A stretch of 64,000 nucleotides of DNA from the NCBI GenBank assembly GCA_963277665.1, contig OY728128.1:1862244988-1862308987 (forward strand), written 5' to 3'. Under the pieces are notes generated by a model. That model was given only the letters and a program-made list of their open reading frames with translations, made no database searches and was not told the DNA's origin. This DNA comes from Viscum album. Lineage: Eukaryota > Streptophyta > Magnoliopsida > Santalales > Viscaceae. The position numbers and the translations under genes were made by a program. Shown here piece by piece: positions 1 to 11,799 of the stretch. Positions within the stretch are counted from its first letter, which is position 1. The number at the start of each line of letters is the position of its first letter.

Positions 1-1456
1 TCGAGTTTCATTAAAACAACAATATATTGTTATAATATTATTATGGACCAGCCATTATGAATAGTATTAACTAAAATTTTAATGTTATAACATTATTATT
101 CATCTTACACATTTTCTAGAACATCGTATGAGAGAAAAATAGATTTTCGGAGAAAAATAAGTATTTTTAAAAAAATGCTGTTTTGCCTCCATTTGATGGC
201 ACACCCACATTAAATCCAGTTTTTGACAATTTTATAAGTTCAATTTGACAAAATAAAATTCTTTCTTGGAATAAGGATATTAATATTAAATTTGGATAAT
301 TTTTTTATATTATTCTGATAACTTTCATATTTTAATGAATATTAAAAACACGCTATATTTTAATTAAAAATAGCTTTTTTCATCGCAATAATTTGTATTG
401 TTAGATTATATTTTCAATTTGTTTTAAAGTGTAATTAGAATATAATTTCCATTTAATCCAATGTTGTTCATTGGAATTAATTTCACTTTGAATTCGGACA
501 TAAACACGTGTCGATCTTTTGATAGTTATTGTTTATTAAAAACATGCTATTTGTTTTGATAATGTGAATTATTTTTAAAATTAATTAATGGCACTTCTAT
601 GTTTTGAATTTAGAAAAATAGAAATAATTTTTTAATTAGGAATATCTAATATAGCTTAGGCTGAATTTTTGGTATTTTTCTAAAAAGCATCAATTTTTGA
701 AGAATAGTGAAACCACATAGTGGTAGTTAAAAAACTGACTCTTTCATTTAAATGAAATTATACCACTTCTGTGAATTGAATTTAAAAAATCCTACATAAA
801 TGGTTGTTATCACGAAGTAAAATTTGGTTTAATAAGATGAAAATATTTTTTGGTTAATAGTAACTTTTGACTTTTATTTACTACGGTTAAAGGTAAACAG
901 GGTAATTCAAGGTTAAAAGAATATTATAATAATTCAAAATTATCATAACACTTATCCTAACCTTATTAGATGAGTAGGGACCGACCATGGTCATCCTAGG
1001 GTCAATTATGGAACCCCTTTGAGCTACATGGTGGTGATAATGACAAATTGGATTAATTAATTTAATGTAAAGACAAAATTAAAATTAACAAAAATATTTT
1101 AGTAATTAATTTTTATAAGGGGTTAAATAAATTATCCTTTAAACTATTAATATAATAAATATAAAAATATTTCCTAGATGGTTGTGTTTTTTTATAATTT
1201 TAAGACATCAAATAAATTAAATTATTTATGACACAATAATGATGCGGTATCTACCTCATTAATAAACGATTTTACTAAATAAGATTATAATGATTAAAAT
1301 ATTATCCAAAACATGTACAATTCTGATTGGATGATTTTATTTCGACCATGAATCATCTTATCTTCATTTTAATTATTTTATTACTTTCTGAAACTGAAGA
1401 TAAGTTTATAATAAAATAATATTTTCACACTTTCCAAAGGTGCCCCTATCCTCTTT

Positions 1457-1464
1457 TATAAAAG
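1457..1464 (+). promoter_or_regulatory. TATA box of element A left LTR
   Basis: TATAAAAG lies in the U3-like part after a pyrimidine-rich CCCCTNTCCTC stretch and before CACCTCCTCCC. The same block is at 7864, 49092 and 54970 (the last as TATAAATG), so it is conserved across all four LTRs. Transcription probably starts about 25-35 bases downstream (inference). Confidence 0.7.
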
Positions 1465-1633
1465 GACACCTCCTCCCACAACTCTTTACGCAATTTTGAG
1501 CCTTCAATATTGGCCAACCCCTACCAATTTCCCTTATGAACATCCCTAGAAACATTATAGAGGTTCCAACATCCTCAAAAGACCAAAACAGGTGCCTTAA
1601 GAGGAGATTAATAAGAGGTGCGTCAAAGAAGAG

Positions 1634-3600
1634 GTAATATCCTTTACTGGTTCTTTTAATTTATTTCTTCTTCTACATCTTCTTATTTAATTTTTAATTC
1701 ATAAATTAATAAAATCAGTATAACAAATATACTAATATGTTATTATAAATATGAAACAACCATATTTCATCATCTATCTATCCTATGGAAAATGAAATCA
1801 CTACCTGTGCGTACGTACGGAATACCGTCTCCACGACCTGGTGTAATCTGTTTTCCACCACCACCTTACATGGATGGGTATAATGGTAAAAATAAAATAA
1901 CTATACATGACTATTGTAAAGTTATATTTATTATGAAATATTATACATACACTTCAATATAATTCCACAATCATGATAATGATATAATCGCTCGTGCGTA
2001 CGTACGAAATACCATCTCCACGAACGTGATGAGATTCATTTTCCATGATTACCTATTCATGTATGATTATAATGTATATATAATAAATAATCATGAAAGA
2101 AATTACATAATAATGATACAATATTTATGTACATATATTATTCATTTACTTAATTACATTTAATTCAGTATGGAAATGAAAACAACATTCATGCGTGGGT
2201 ACGGCCTACCGTCTCCATGAACGGTGTATTTCATTCCATTTATCAATCTATCACATATATTTATAATCTGAATATATATTATATATAAATCATGTTTTAA
2301 ATTCTGTAACTAAGTAAATCATGACATAAGTAATAATATCAAGAACAACATGTCAAAACACGTACGATAAATAAACGATTTTACCCACAACGCTGCTTTA
2401 ACATGGAATTATAAAAGAACGGGTAATATAAAGTCATAATTGAACCATATATGATATCATAAAAAATCAATATAATTCTGTAATAAGTCAATGACATTAT
2501 TTAAATCATTATACAGGATGTTCAGATACATACGAAGCATATCAGACATAAGGTAAGTGAAAATATCATAGTCTCATTTTTATCTGAGATTGTTAATCGT
2601 AAATATTTACTAGGGTTATTTTATCATCCATTTCCATGTTTTCTAAAGATGTCTTAATGTATGTATAATGTTATTTTTACCCATTTTGGACTTTTACCAC
2701 ATGTTATGGAAGGAATCTTTCTTTTTTTACCATATGAGGATCTTTTTTGACTTTTCAGTCAAAAGTACGAGGAGAATGTTTTTTTACTTATACAGCATGA
2801 ACAAATTTTTACTGTTTTATAATTCCTTATTTTCCTGAACTTTAATCTACAGTATTTCATGGTTATTTTCAATAAAATCCTTTTCTTTTATAATTGTGTG
2901 ACATTTTTTGAAAAGAAAATGATTTATAAGGAGAAAGGATATTTCCTCAAGAATTCATTTCAAGTATTTTATTAAAACCATTTTCCATCTATGATGAAAT
3001 TATTTCATATGTGTATGCTTCAAGTGTAATGTCTCTATGATTTACATGGTTTGATTTTTCATATGATTAAATGATATACATTTCTTTTATATGGATTATG
3101 TTATGATGGGATGATGTTTATGAAACCCATTTTATTATTTGGGTTATTATGAATGATTTATGTTTATGTTGTGGCACATGTAAGAATGATTTCATTATGA
3201 GATGGGAGGGACCTATATCACCCTCCAATGCATTGTGTAATGATTTAAATCTATTGATATAGACATGGCTGGAACGAGGAGTGAACTCAGTTCAGTAAGG
3301 GACTTTGTCCACTAAGATGGTGTTGGAAGCAATGCCTTGGCTAATATGGAAATAATATCAGGTGATTAATGTTTTTCCACCATTAAAAGTTTTATTCCAA
3401 TGATATTTTTATCATTATTAATGTTCCATTGTGATCTATTCCTTATGTACTGCAATGTTTTATGTCATTGCTCAAAATTTTGATGTTTAAACATTATGTT
3501 CATGTATTTAAGTTCAAATGTATATGGTTTGTTTTATTCTCATCATGCTTACCCTTACTGAGCATTTGAGATCACACTTTATATGTTTTCTTTTCCCCAG
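1634..3600 (+). other. Conserved intron-like segment in LTR
   Basis: A donor-like GAAGAG|GTAATATCC and an acceptor-like TTTTCTTTTCCCCAG|GATATAAAG flank about 1.97 kb. Equivalent donor and acceptor positions occur in the other three LTRs (8041-9602, 49269-51279, 55147-57153) although the sequence between them has drifted. CTTACTGAGC about 50 bases before the acceptor could serve as a branch-point area. Splicing is inferred from position and conservation only. Confidence 0.45.
1807..2225 (+). repeat. Three spaced CGTACGTACG repeats in the LTR
   Basis: Three ~30-bp blocks (1807, 1994 and 2192) carry a GCGTACGTACG palindrome-like core followed by a conserved ACCGTCTCCA half. They are spaced about 187 and 198 bp apart, and each is followed by a GATGAGATTCATT- or GTGTATTTCATT-like stretch. 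The third copy is altered to GCGTGGGTACGG. The order and spacing recur at 49444, 49629 and 49832, and at 55321, 55507 and 55709. Only one block is left in the right LTR of element A (8154). Confidence 0.8.
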
Positions 3601-3810
3601 GATATAAAGAAATGTTTTAGGTATGAAAACAAAAGGGGAAGATCTTTATGGGAGATGTTGAAGATCTTTCACCATGAATAGAAGATTATGTTCTAAGTTT
3701 CCAAAGACACTAAAATATTACTTTACTTGAGTGTTGGCTTTTGTTATGTATTAAGTATTCTGAAAAAGTAATGTAATTTACATGTACGTCATGTTTGGGG
3801 TCACAATATT

Positions 3811-3821
3811 TGGTATCAGAG
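3811..3821 (+). other. Primer-binding site of element A
   Basis: TGGTATCAGAG lies five bases after the LTR end. It matches the usual plant initiator tRNA-Met 3' complement. The identical site at 51491 in element B and the following GAAAGGTTTAGTCAACC tract confirm it. Confidence 0.85.
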
Positions 3822-4049
3822 GAAAGGTTTAGTCAACCTTTAGAAACTGTGATACGAAAACATTAGTGAAATCCCTAGAGATATTTCTAACGTAGGTCTA
3901 GGGATGTCTCTAAGGTTAATTACAAGTAGAAGATATAGTCCTAGAATTATGGTAAATATATTAGGATTAAACCTATGATGTTATATATTGAAGGTACTCC
4001 CCCTTGATTATGATTTTTTCCTCTCACACTATTTTTTGGGTTTTAGAAA

Positions 4050-4515
4050 ATGGTTGGAAACCAGAAGATTCACGATAATGGAGGATATTATGGACAATGG
4101 AATGGTATTCTTCATGAGCAACCAAATGAAATTGGATCTAGAGGTCCCCATATCATTATTGTTCCTAATCAGAAATATAATAATATTATCAAAAATCTCA
4201 ACATTGGTATGTTTCCTGAAACAGATAATAAGAGAAAGATGGAGTTTCATGATGTTCATAGAGGAAAGAAATTTCAGTTTCCCTCATGTAAATCATGTGG
4301 GAAGAGGCATTATGGATAATGTTACAAAGGAACTGGAAGATGATTTGGGTGTGGAAAAGAAGATCACAAAGCCAGTAATTGTAAAGGAAAAGGTTCAGTT
4401 TACACCATGGAGAAGGATAATGGTATTGCTAAGACATAAACGGTGGTTAAATGTTTTAAATGTAGAATTTACGGGCATTATGAAAACCAATTACATAAGG
4501 GAATGTCTCATGAAG
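4050..4515 (+). pseudogene. gag: Zinc-knuckle Gag relic of element A
   Basis: The frame opens at an ATG (4050) and runs 89 codons to a TAA (4317), then continues with further stops. Near the first stop is a CX2CX3HX3C knuckle (CKSCGKRHYG, a stop, then Cys). Next comes FGCGKEDHKASNC, whose first Cys codon is replaced by TGA at 4341. A third knuckle (CFKCRIYGHYENQ) lacks its last Cys. Such paired knuckles are typical of chromovirus Gag nucleocapsid and bind RNA. The first ~75 residues align in order with the element B protein (shared M-GN, PNQ, NKRK), so this start is a family feature. No capsid domain is visible. It is inactive. Confidence 0.7.
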
Positions 4516-4639
4516 GGAATCATCATGGTCGTATGGGTAGTATTTATGTTGATGATGATTAAAAGACTACAAATGATATGTGAGATGAATGAATTGTTCA
4601 AGATTGGTCAATGGTTTAAGAAGGTAGTGGAATGATTAC

Positions 4640-5255
4640 ATTTTTATCAAGAGTAATGTTGTATAAGTAATCTCGTGGTACTATGGAATAAAGAGACATC
4701 AAAGGATTTTTATAATATTATTTTTCCTTATGTTTCTCAAATTATATGTTGAATGGTACCGGTAACCATGAAATGTTATTCAGATATTTTTTCAAAGCAC
4801 ATAATATGCGCATAAAGAAGGGATAAGTCGATTATTAAATGTTTGATAATATTAATGAGCTCATGACTGATATAAGGCAAAGTGATATCATGGTTTGAGT
4901 ATATAGAATTTTTTGGATTTGTGTATGTTTAAAGAGTTACCTTTTGACATCATTCATGATTTCACTATGGTTCTATGATAATTTATTTTTCAAAGGAATA
5001 CATGATTAAGGTGTTCACATGTTTGGAATGCGATCAAAAAGATATCTATTATGATATATGGGGGATAAATGATGGTATTCACATTCTTTTCATATGACAT
5101 TTCTAGACATTGTTTTCTTTATACTATGTGATTAGACAGAAGTACTTTAGATAAGCCTAAAGATTGGAATGGATTATGTTGGACATAAGTTAGTGTTGTC
5201 TAAGGAATGAAATTTTTTGTATATTATTGATGTAATGTTATAATAATGTAGTTTT
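4640..5255 (+). other. Element A interior, no recognisable gene
   Basis: This stretch aligns in order with 52180-52788 of element B. Shared phrases include a GAGCTCATGA-TATAAGG block and a GTGATATCATGGTTTGAG block, so it belongs to the family and is not random. I could not read a protease or reverse transcriptase in any frame. Confidence 0.5.
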
Positions 5256-5256
5256 A

Positions 5257-5391
5257 GAAAAAGGACAACCTGTAGGACGGGAGACAACCCATCGCGTCAG
5301 ACAAGGCTGTGGGAATCGAACCCACAACCGAAGTGCGACAAGACTTTATTGCCTACCATTGGCCAACAGGAAGGCCCTGGTTAGTAGAATC
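5257..5391 (-). mobile_element. tRNA-derived SINE in element A
   Basis: Read on the minus strand it has an A-box-like TTGGCCAATGGTAGGC (5366-5351) and, about 30 bases on, a perfect B box GGTTCGATTCC (5322-5312) inside a TGTGGG...CCCACA T-arm palindrome. It then has a ~55-bp tail region ending in TTGTCCTTTTTCT. It is not a working tRNA: there is no acceptor stem pairing. TAGTTTTA on both sides (5249 and 5392) may be the target duplication. The same unit sits at the same interior position in element B, so it was inserted before the two copies split. Confidence 0.7.
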
Positions 5392-5399
5392 TAGTTTTA

Positions 5400-6050
5400 T
5401 TATATTAATCGATATGATATATGAATTATAAGTCTATTTTAGGAACCATATATGATTAATTTCACTATAGATGGACTTATGTATATTTAATAACTTTTTC
5501 TATCCTTTTGTTTGAGACAGATGGAATGACCTTTCATTCTATCGCATGATCTTATAATGCTTCACAGAAGAAAAATTCAACATCATTTCTTTAAGATATG
5601 ATGTGGAAATTGTTCATGGCACAAACAACAATAAGATTGTACCAAAATCAAGTAAGTATTTCTTTTAATTCAACACTTCTTCATCTTTAGGGAAATGATC
5701 TTGCAAACAAAATTTTTTGTCCAAGTGTCATTATATCCGATGAATCAGATGGTACCTTAAACCATAACAAATTTATGGCTTTGTGATTGTTGGATTTTTT
5801 ATATCCATGTCCTCTACCACTCTCCATCAGAACATGATGGTTAGATTTTTCTATCATATCCATATTTCCACCTATGTTCTCCTATGTGGAAACCTAGTGA
5901 TGAGGTAATTTGGGTAACCGTTATGCTTCATACATTACATTTTAAAATTAATATTTAGTATTCATTTTTAAAATGTGGGTTTTATAAAAGAAACATTCAT
6001 GTAGTAAACCATTTATAACCCCGATGAATTTCTAGGGCAAAATTCATTTT
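5400..6050 (+). other. Element A interior 3' part
   Basis: It aligns with 52930-53515 of element B. Shared blocks include GAATGACC-TTCATTCTATC, TCTACCACT-TCCAT-AGAACATGATGG and ATGTGGAAACC-AGTGATGAG. No coding frame is recognised. It leads into the purine tract and the right LTR. Confidence 0.55.
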
Positions 6051-6063
6051 AAGGGGGGGAGAA
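6051..6063 (+). other. Polypurine tract of element A
   Basis: AAGGGGGGGAGAA lies directly before TGTAACTACC, the start of the right LTR. This is the expected plus-strand primer position. It is lost from element B by a deletion. Confidence 0.8.
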
Positions 6064-6118
6064 TGTAACTACCCGAGGTATTATGAGAGTTATTCTTTAT
6101 AAATTTCATTGATGTATT

Positions 6119-6400
6119 GTGTTGTACGCTACACCAAATTTATCTTGTGCTATACGCAACACTGTATTGGCTTTCAGTATACACGACACTATTCTTGGCT
6201 CGTGTAACACACAATTTCAAGTTTGTTTTGTAGAAATTATTCTACGCAATTTTAACTATAGATTTTGTTTAATGTATTAATGAAATAAGTTGTAATTTTG
6301 TTATACACAACAACAAATGGAGCTTTCACTACACACAACCTTGACTTGTCTTGTGTTACACGCAATAACAACCTTCATCGATAGCGTGTGTAGTACGCAA
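6119..6400 (+). repeat. Cluster of TACACGCAA-type motifs at LTR start
   Basis: Within the first ~340 bases of the LTR about ten variants of a short motif occur in both orientations: GTTGTACGC, TATACGCAACAC, GTGTAACACAC, GTTACACGCAA, GTAGTACGCAA. The same cluster opens the left LTR of element B (46789-47062). It could be a transcription-factor cluster or a run of imperfect inverted repeats. Confidence 0.6.
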
Positions 6401-7863
6401 TATCAGGTTCCACAAAACAATGATATATTGATATAATATTATTATGGACTAGATGTTATGAATATTATTAAATAAATTTTGAATGATATTACATTATTAT
6501 TCATCTTACAAATTTTCTAGAACATCTTATGAGAAAAAAATAATTTTTTCGAGTAAACTAATAATTTTTAAAAAAATGCAGTTTTGCAGTCTTTTGATGT
6601 CGCACCCATATTAAATCTAGTGTTTGACATGTTTATAAGTTCAATTTGACAAAATAAAATTCTTCCTTAGAATCAGGATATACAAATTTGATTTTGATAA
6701 ATTTTTTATATTATTCTGATAAGTTTCATATTTTAATGAATAGTGAAAACACGATATATTTTAATAAAAAACACCTTTTTTCATCACAATAATTTATATG
6801 GTTATATTATATTTTTAATTTGATTTAAAGTGTAATTATAATATATATTTACCATTTAATCCAATGTTGGTAATTGTAATTAATTTCACTTTGAATTTGG
6901 ACATGAACAAGTGTTGATCTTTTGATAGTTATTGTTTCTTAAAAACCCGTTATTTATTTTAATAACGGGAAATAATTTTAAAATTAATTAATGCCACTTC
7001 TATGTTTTGAATTTTGAAAAATAGACCTCATTTTTGAATTCGGAATATCAATTATATCTTGGCTGAATTTTTGGTATTTTTCTGAAAAATTGCAATTTTT
7101 GATGAATAGTGAAACCACTTAGTGGTAGTTAAAAAACTGATTGTTTCTTTTAATTGAAATTTTATCACTTCTGTGAATTAAATTTCAAAAATCCAACATA
7201 CATAGTTGTTATCAAGAATTAAAATCTGGTTCAATAAGATGAAAATAATTTTTGGTGAATAGTAACTTTTGACTTTTATTTACTGAGGTTAAAGATAAAT
7301 AGGGTAATTCAAGGTTAAAAGAATATTATAATAATTCAAAATTAACCTAAAACTTTTCCTAAAATTATTGGATGAGTGGTGGACGACCTTGGTCTTCCTT
7401 GGGTCGATTTGTGAACCCCATGTAGCCACTTGGTAGTGATAATGACAATTTGGATTAATTAATTAAATGTAAAGACAAAATTGACATTAACAAAAATCAT
7501 TTAGTAATTAATTTTTAAAAGGGGTTATATAAATTATCTTTTGTACTATAAATATTCATTGGAAATCTAAAACGATTTCCTACATGGTGGTTTTTTTTAT
7601 AATTTTTAGACATCAAATAAACTAAATTTTTTAGGACACAATAATGATGCAGTATTTTCACTCATTAATAAACAATTTAAATAAATAATATTATAATGAT
7701 TAAAATATTACCCAAAACATTTCCAATTCTGATTGGATTATTTTATTTCTACCATTAGTCATCTTATCATCATCTTTAATGATTTCTGGACATTTTTAAA
7801 CTGAATAAAAGTTTATAATAAAATAATATTTTCACACTTTCCAAAGGTGCCCCTCTCCTCCTT

Positions 7864-7871
7864 TATAAAAG
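7864..7871 (+). promoter_or_regulatory. TATA box of element A right LTR
   Basis: TATAAAAG in the conserved CTCTCCTCCTT-TATAAAAG-TACACCTCCTCCC block. Confidence 0.65.
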
Positions 7872-8040
7872 TACACCTCCTCCCTCATATCTTTACACAA
7901 TTTTGAGCCTTCATGCTTGGAAAAACCCTGACTATTTCCCTTATAAACTTCCCTAGAAACATTATAGATGTTCTGGTATCCTCAAAAGGCCAATTCTAGT
8001 TTCTTAAGAAGAGATTAAGAAGAGGCGCATCAAAGAAGAG

Positions 8041-9602
8041 GTAATATCCTTTACCGATTCTTTCAAATTTATTTCTTCTTCTACTTCTTATTATTTATTT
8101 GTTTCATCATAAATTAATAAGATCAGTATCAAAAGTATACTTTATTTGTTTCTTGCGTACGTACGACCTACCGTCTCCATAAACGGTGTATTTCATTCCA
8201 TTTTTCAATCTATCATATATATTTATATTATGAATATATATTATATATAAATAATATTTTATATTCTTGAATTAATTATATCAGGATATAAGTAATAATA
8301 TCAATAACAACATTTCGAAACACGTTCGATAAATGAAACGATTTTACCTAAAACGTTACTTTAACATGGAATTTAAAAATGAACGATTAATATAAATTCA
8401 TAAGTTAACCATATATGATATCATAACAATTCATATGATTCCATAATATGTCAATTACATTATTTAAATAATTATACATGTGGTTAGGATACATACGAAT
8501 CATATCAAACCTAAGTTAAGAGAAAATATCACAGTCTCATTTTTATCTGATAATTTTATTTGTAAGTATTTATTGGGGTCATTGTTATCATCCATGTTCA
8601 TGTTATATAAAAATGTTTTCATGTAGGTTTAATGTTCTTTTTACCCATTTTGGACTTTTACCACATGTTATGGGAGGAATATTTCTTTTGTTTACCATAT
8701 GAGGAACTTTTTTAACTTTTCCAACAAAAGTACGATGAGAATGCTTTTTTACTTATTCGGCATGAATGAATTTTTACGATTTTATAATTCCTTACTTTCA
8801 TGAATAATACACTACAATATTTCATGTTTAGTTTCATTAAAATCCTTTTCTTTTAAAATTGTGTGTAATTTTTTGAAAGGAAAATGATTTTTTACGAGAA
8901 AAGATATTTTCCTCAAGAATTCATTTCAAGTATTTTATCAAATCCATTTTCCATCTAAGATGACATTATTTCATATGTTTATGTTTCAAGTATAATGTCT
9001 CTATGATTTACATGGTTTGATTTTTCTTATGATGAAATTATATCAATTTATTTTATATGGATTATGTTTTGATGGGATGATGTTTTTGAAACCCATTTTA
9101 TTCTTTGGGTTATTATGAATGATTTATGTTTATGTTGTGGCACACGTAAGAATGATTTAATTATGAGAAGGGTGGGAACTATATCTCCCTATAATTCATT
9201 GGGTAAAGATTTATATCTCATGATATAGACATGGCTAGAACGTAATGTTAATCTGGTTCAGTGATACAGGACTGGAATGAGGAGTGAACTCGGTTCAGTA
9301 TGAGACTTTGTCCACTAAGATGGTCTTGGCAACAATGCCTTGGATACTATGGAAATCATATCATGTTCTTAATGATTTTCCACAATTACAAGTTTGATTC
9401 CCATTCTATTTTATCATGATTGATGTTCCATTATGATCTATGCCTTATGTAATTCCATCTTTTATGTCATTGCTTATGATTTTGATGTTTAAACATTATG
9501 TTCATGTTTTTTAGCTCAAATTTATATTGTTTGTTTTATTCTCTCCATGATTACCCTTACTGAGCATTTGAGCTCTCTATTTATATGTTTTCTTTTCCCT
9601 AG
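8041..9602 (+). other. Intron-like segment in right LTR of element A
   Basis: Donor GAAGAG|GTAATATCC and acceptor TTTTCCCTAG|GATATAAAG. At 1.56 kb it is about 400 bp shorter than its left-LTR counterpart because of the loss between the spaced repeats; both splice-like ends are kept. Confidence 0.4.
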
Positions 9603-9829
9603 GATATAAAGAAAGATTTTAGTTAAGAAAACAAAAGGGGAAGATCATTATGGGAGATGTTGAAGATCTTTCACCATGATTAGAAGATTATGTTCTGATT
9701 TTCCAAAGACACTAAACTATTATTGTCCTTGAGTGTTGGTTTTTATTATGCATTAAGTATTCTGCAAAATTAATGTAATTTCCAGGTACGTCATGTTTGG
9801 GGTATATATAGGTGTTATTATATTTAGCA

Positions 9830-10715
9830 ACAAATTCCTCTTCTATCATGAATATAGATAATTTTATTATTATAAGATAATTCAAGAACCATACATATAT
9901 ATTTTTAGTGATTATGTGTGTATGTTTTATCGTGTACTTTTTTAGCATTAAGGCAGGGAAATATCCATAAAATTTAGCGAGTTTGGGTTGGAAGCCTAAA
10001 ATATTAGTCATAGGTTCAATTCATTCATGGATTTCAAGTGGAGTAATATACCTCATACATAGAATTACCTTCATTCAAAACATTATAACTCTCTTCTATA
10101 AGTATTCATTTAGGAACACAAGATCACTAAAATTGAATTACAAGACATTCCTTAGATTATCAACATTTCCATCTATTCTACGATGATCTTTCTTGATATG
10201 ATTTTTGATATCTACCAATTTTATAGTTATCTCATAATAAATTCTAAAACTAGTTAGATTATATTCTCCAAATTTCATCCCATAAGTATGAAGTATAACA
10301 TATTTCACTCTACAAGACCTCATACAGGTACATTTTTTTACATGAATGGAATCAAAAATTATATGAAAATTTCACACTAGGTAAGTACTGTTATTGTGTT
10401 CCTTGTTAAATATATTATTATGACCATAGAATATTCTCATTGGGTTGAATGTTCCTTTCATATTTTCTATGAAATTGGGAATGATAGAATGATCTCAAGT
10501 GTAAATATTTTCTGGTCTATTTTTAGAATCCTCTAAATTGTGACGTGAAGATTGGGTTACAGCTAGATATAATTGTTAAAGTTTTACCATTTAGACTCAT
10601 AACATTATTTCTGTAAATTTAAGAAATGATTTCTAGGGGTAAAACCTTCCTTATTTCAAAGAAGTGTGAAAAAATGATATGTTGATCCAAAATAACCAAT
10701 GTGGCATCATTTACA
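9830..10715 (-). pseudogene. Chromovirus integrase core and C-terminal relic
   Basis: Minus-strand reading gives VILDQHIIFSHFF (Asp codon 10687-10685), where the family has a VIVDRLTKSAHF-like first catalytic Asp. NPIFTSQF follows at 10558-10535, with Asn where the second catalytic Asp region has DPRF. The third region reads YERNIQ (10462-10445), which keeps the Glu. Then FSYNF-FHS, a GEYNL stretch, a DNLRNVL tract, and finally QPKLAKF with MLKKY near 9970, matching the C-terminal FHVSMLRKY-like element. Frames change and stops occur throughout. It would have joined cDNA to the host genome; it cannot act now. Confidence 0.75.
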
Positions 10716-11799
10716 TTAGATTTATTAATAAAACCTATGAAGTATACAATTGGTATAGAATCCCACCACCATATATATTTTTATAATGGTTAGAAGACAA
10801 TATTTTCATCTCTTATATTAGCCATTAAAAGTTAAGAAAAAAGAATTACGAAACATAGCCATCCATTTACCAGATAAAAATTTCAAACTAATAATTACAC
10901 CTTATATATATATATAGGTAGTAATATGGTGTATAGATAAATTTTAGATTTTATATTTTTACATGAAATCCCTATTAGAAATTTTTATTGATGGTATACA
11001 ATGTATCTTTAAAAATACCCATACAACTTATCCACTTATAAACTCTTCTATTTTCCCATCTTCGATGGATTTATATTATTTTTTATAACTTTCTATCATA
11101 TTAAGTCTTCTTTTTATTCTATATTAAATATGGTAGGGTTATTTCATGGAAGATTAATATTATTTACCATTTTCAAATAATTTAAATATCAAACATTACT
11201 ATTTCAATGAATATAGGATCCTTCTGCATCCTCATCATTAATCTAACTCCATGATCCTTTCATGTTATATTTTTTTAGCTTTCCTATAATTATATTATAT
11301 TTAACCATCATATAATTTTTGTAATTATAGCCATCTCATTAGCCTCATTGTATTATCATTGAAGGTTAATATATAATCTGGACTTTTTGATCGGTATATA
11401 TGTTACATATTTCAATATAATGGTAGTTCCTATAAATGTTTGATTAAAATAGTTTATCTACTAGCTCAAGATGAATATTTGGATAGTTCTACCTAGAGGA
11501 CATCAATTTTCAGGACGAATAAGAAATAAATCCAACAATATGTATAAGGAAACATCAATGTTCCTTTTTCGATGCCTAATTTTATTTAAACAAATACCAC
11601 TTTTTAGATGGTATGGTAAACACTAGGGCCTTGATCAATCAATTCATTAGTTACAAACAAATCCTCATATTCCTGATATCATGTGAGTTAAATAGATTTA
11701 CACGTTAATTTTGATATAGGTTTTACTAATAAAGATTTTTTATAATGACATTAGTAATGGTAACTTGTTATACAGAGGAAACTATATATCTTGATTATA
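10716..11799 (-). other. Expected RNase H / linker interval, unreadable
   Basis: It lies between the reverse transcriptase and integrase relics on the minus strand, so RNase H and the zinc-binding linker are expected here. I could not identify them. The sequence is very AT-rich with a TATATATATATA run near 10905. Confidence 0.4.

Larger units (their letters stand above)
1..3805 (+). repeat. Left LTR of element A (partial)
   Basis: It repeats at 6398-9805 and, more distantly, at 47060-51488 and 53522-57362. Landmarks in order are a TATA box at 1457, a GT-AG intron-like segment at 1634-3600, three spaced CGTACGTACG-type repeats at 1807-2225, and an ending just before the primer-binding site, near ...TCACA. 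It is about 400 bp longer than the matching part of the right LTR because the right copy keeps only one of the three spaced repeats. Confidence 0.85.
1..9805 (+). mobile_element. Element A: non-autonomous long-LTR retrotransposon, 5' end beyond window
   Basis: Seen: a left LTR (1-3805), a TGGTATCAGAG primer-binding site (3811), a ~2.2 kb interior, a purine tract (6051-6063) and a right LTR (6064-9805) in the same orientation. The left LTR lacks roughly its first 340 bp because the window starts inside it: its first bases align with about 6398. The interior holds a broken zinc-knuckle Gag relic and a tRNA-like SINE; I recognise no protease, reverse transcriptase or integrase. Known: elements with a long LTR, gag only and no pol are called TR-GAG, or LARD when non-coding. 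By eye the LTRs differ by roughly 10-15% in the first 170 bases, so the insertion is old. It lies at the C-terminus of a minus-strand chromovirus pol. The target duplication cannot be tested because the left end is missing. Confidence 0.85.
6064..9805 (+). repeat. Right LTR of element A
   Basis: It starts TGTAACTACCCGAGG after the purine tract. It ends around GTTTGGGGT at about 9803-9805, where similarity to the left LTR stops. The last few bases are eroded (TATATA in place of a clean CA), so the end is good to a few bases. It is a full copy of about 3.74 kb but lacks two of the three spaced CGTACGTACG blocks. The sequence after it belongs to a minus-strand chromovirus integrase. Confidence 0.85.

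Noticed and set aside
3988..4635. Longest open frame in the window (215 codons, plus strand)
   Set aside because: It overlaps the zinc-knuckle Gag relic in a different frame; the Cys/His motifs and the similarity to element B are in the 4050 frame. Its product has no recognisable domain, so it is a shadow.
5257..5391. A functional tRNA gene on the minus strand
   Set aside because: The T-arm and B box are excellent, but the flanking sequence cannot form an acceptor stem, the A-box part is imperfect, and an identical arrangement recurs inside a second retroelement.
9712..10011. Complete 99-codon minus-strand gene
   Set aside because: Only its N-terminal two-thirds (above about 9805) is chromovirus integrase; the rest is antisense LTR of element A.
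10411..10500. Plus-strand MTIEYSHWVEC as an integrase VAVDYFTKWVEA-like motif
   Set aside because: The minus strand over the same bases carries several consecutive integrase blocks in correct order; a single plus-strand resemblance is a coincidence.
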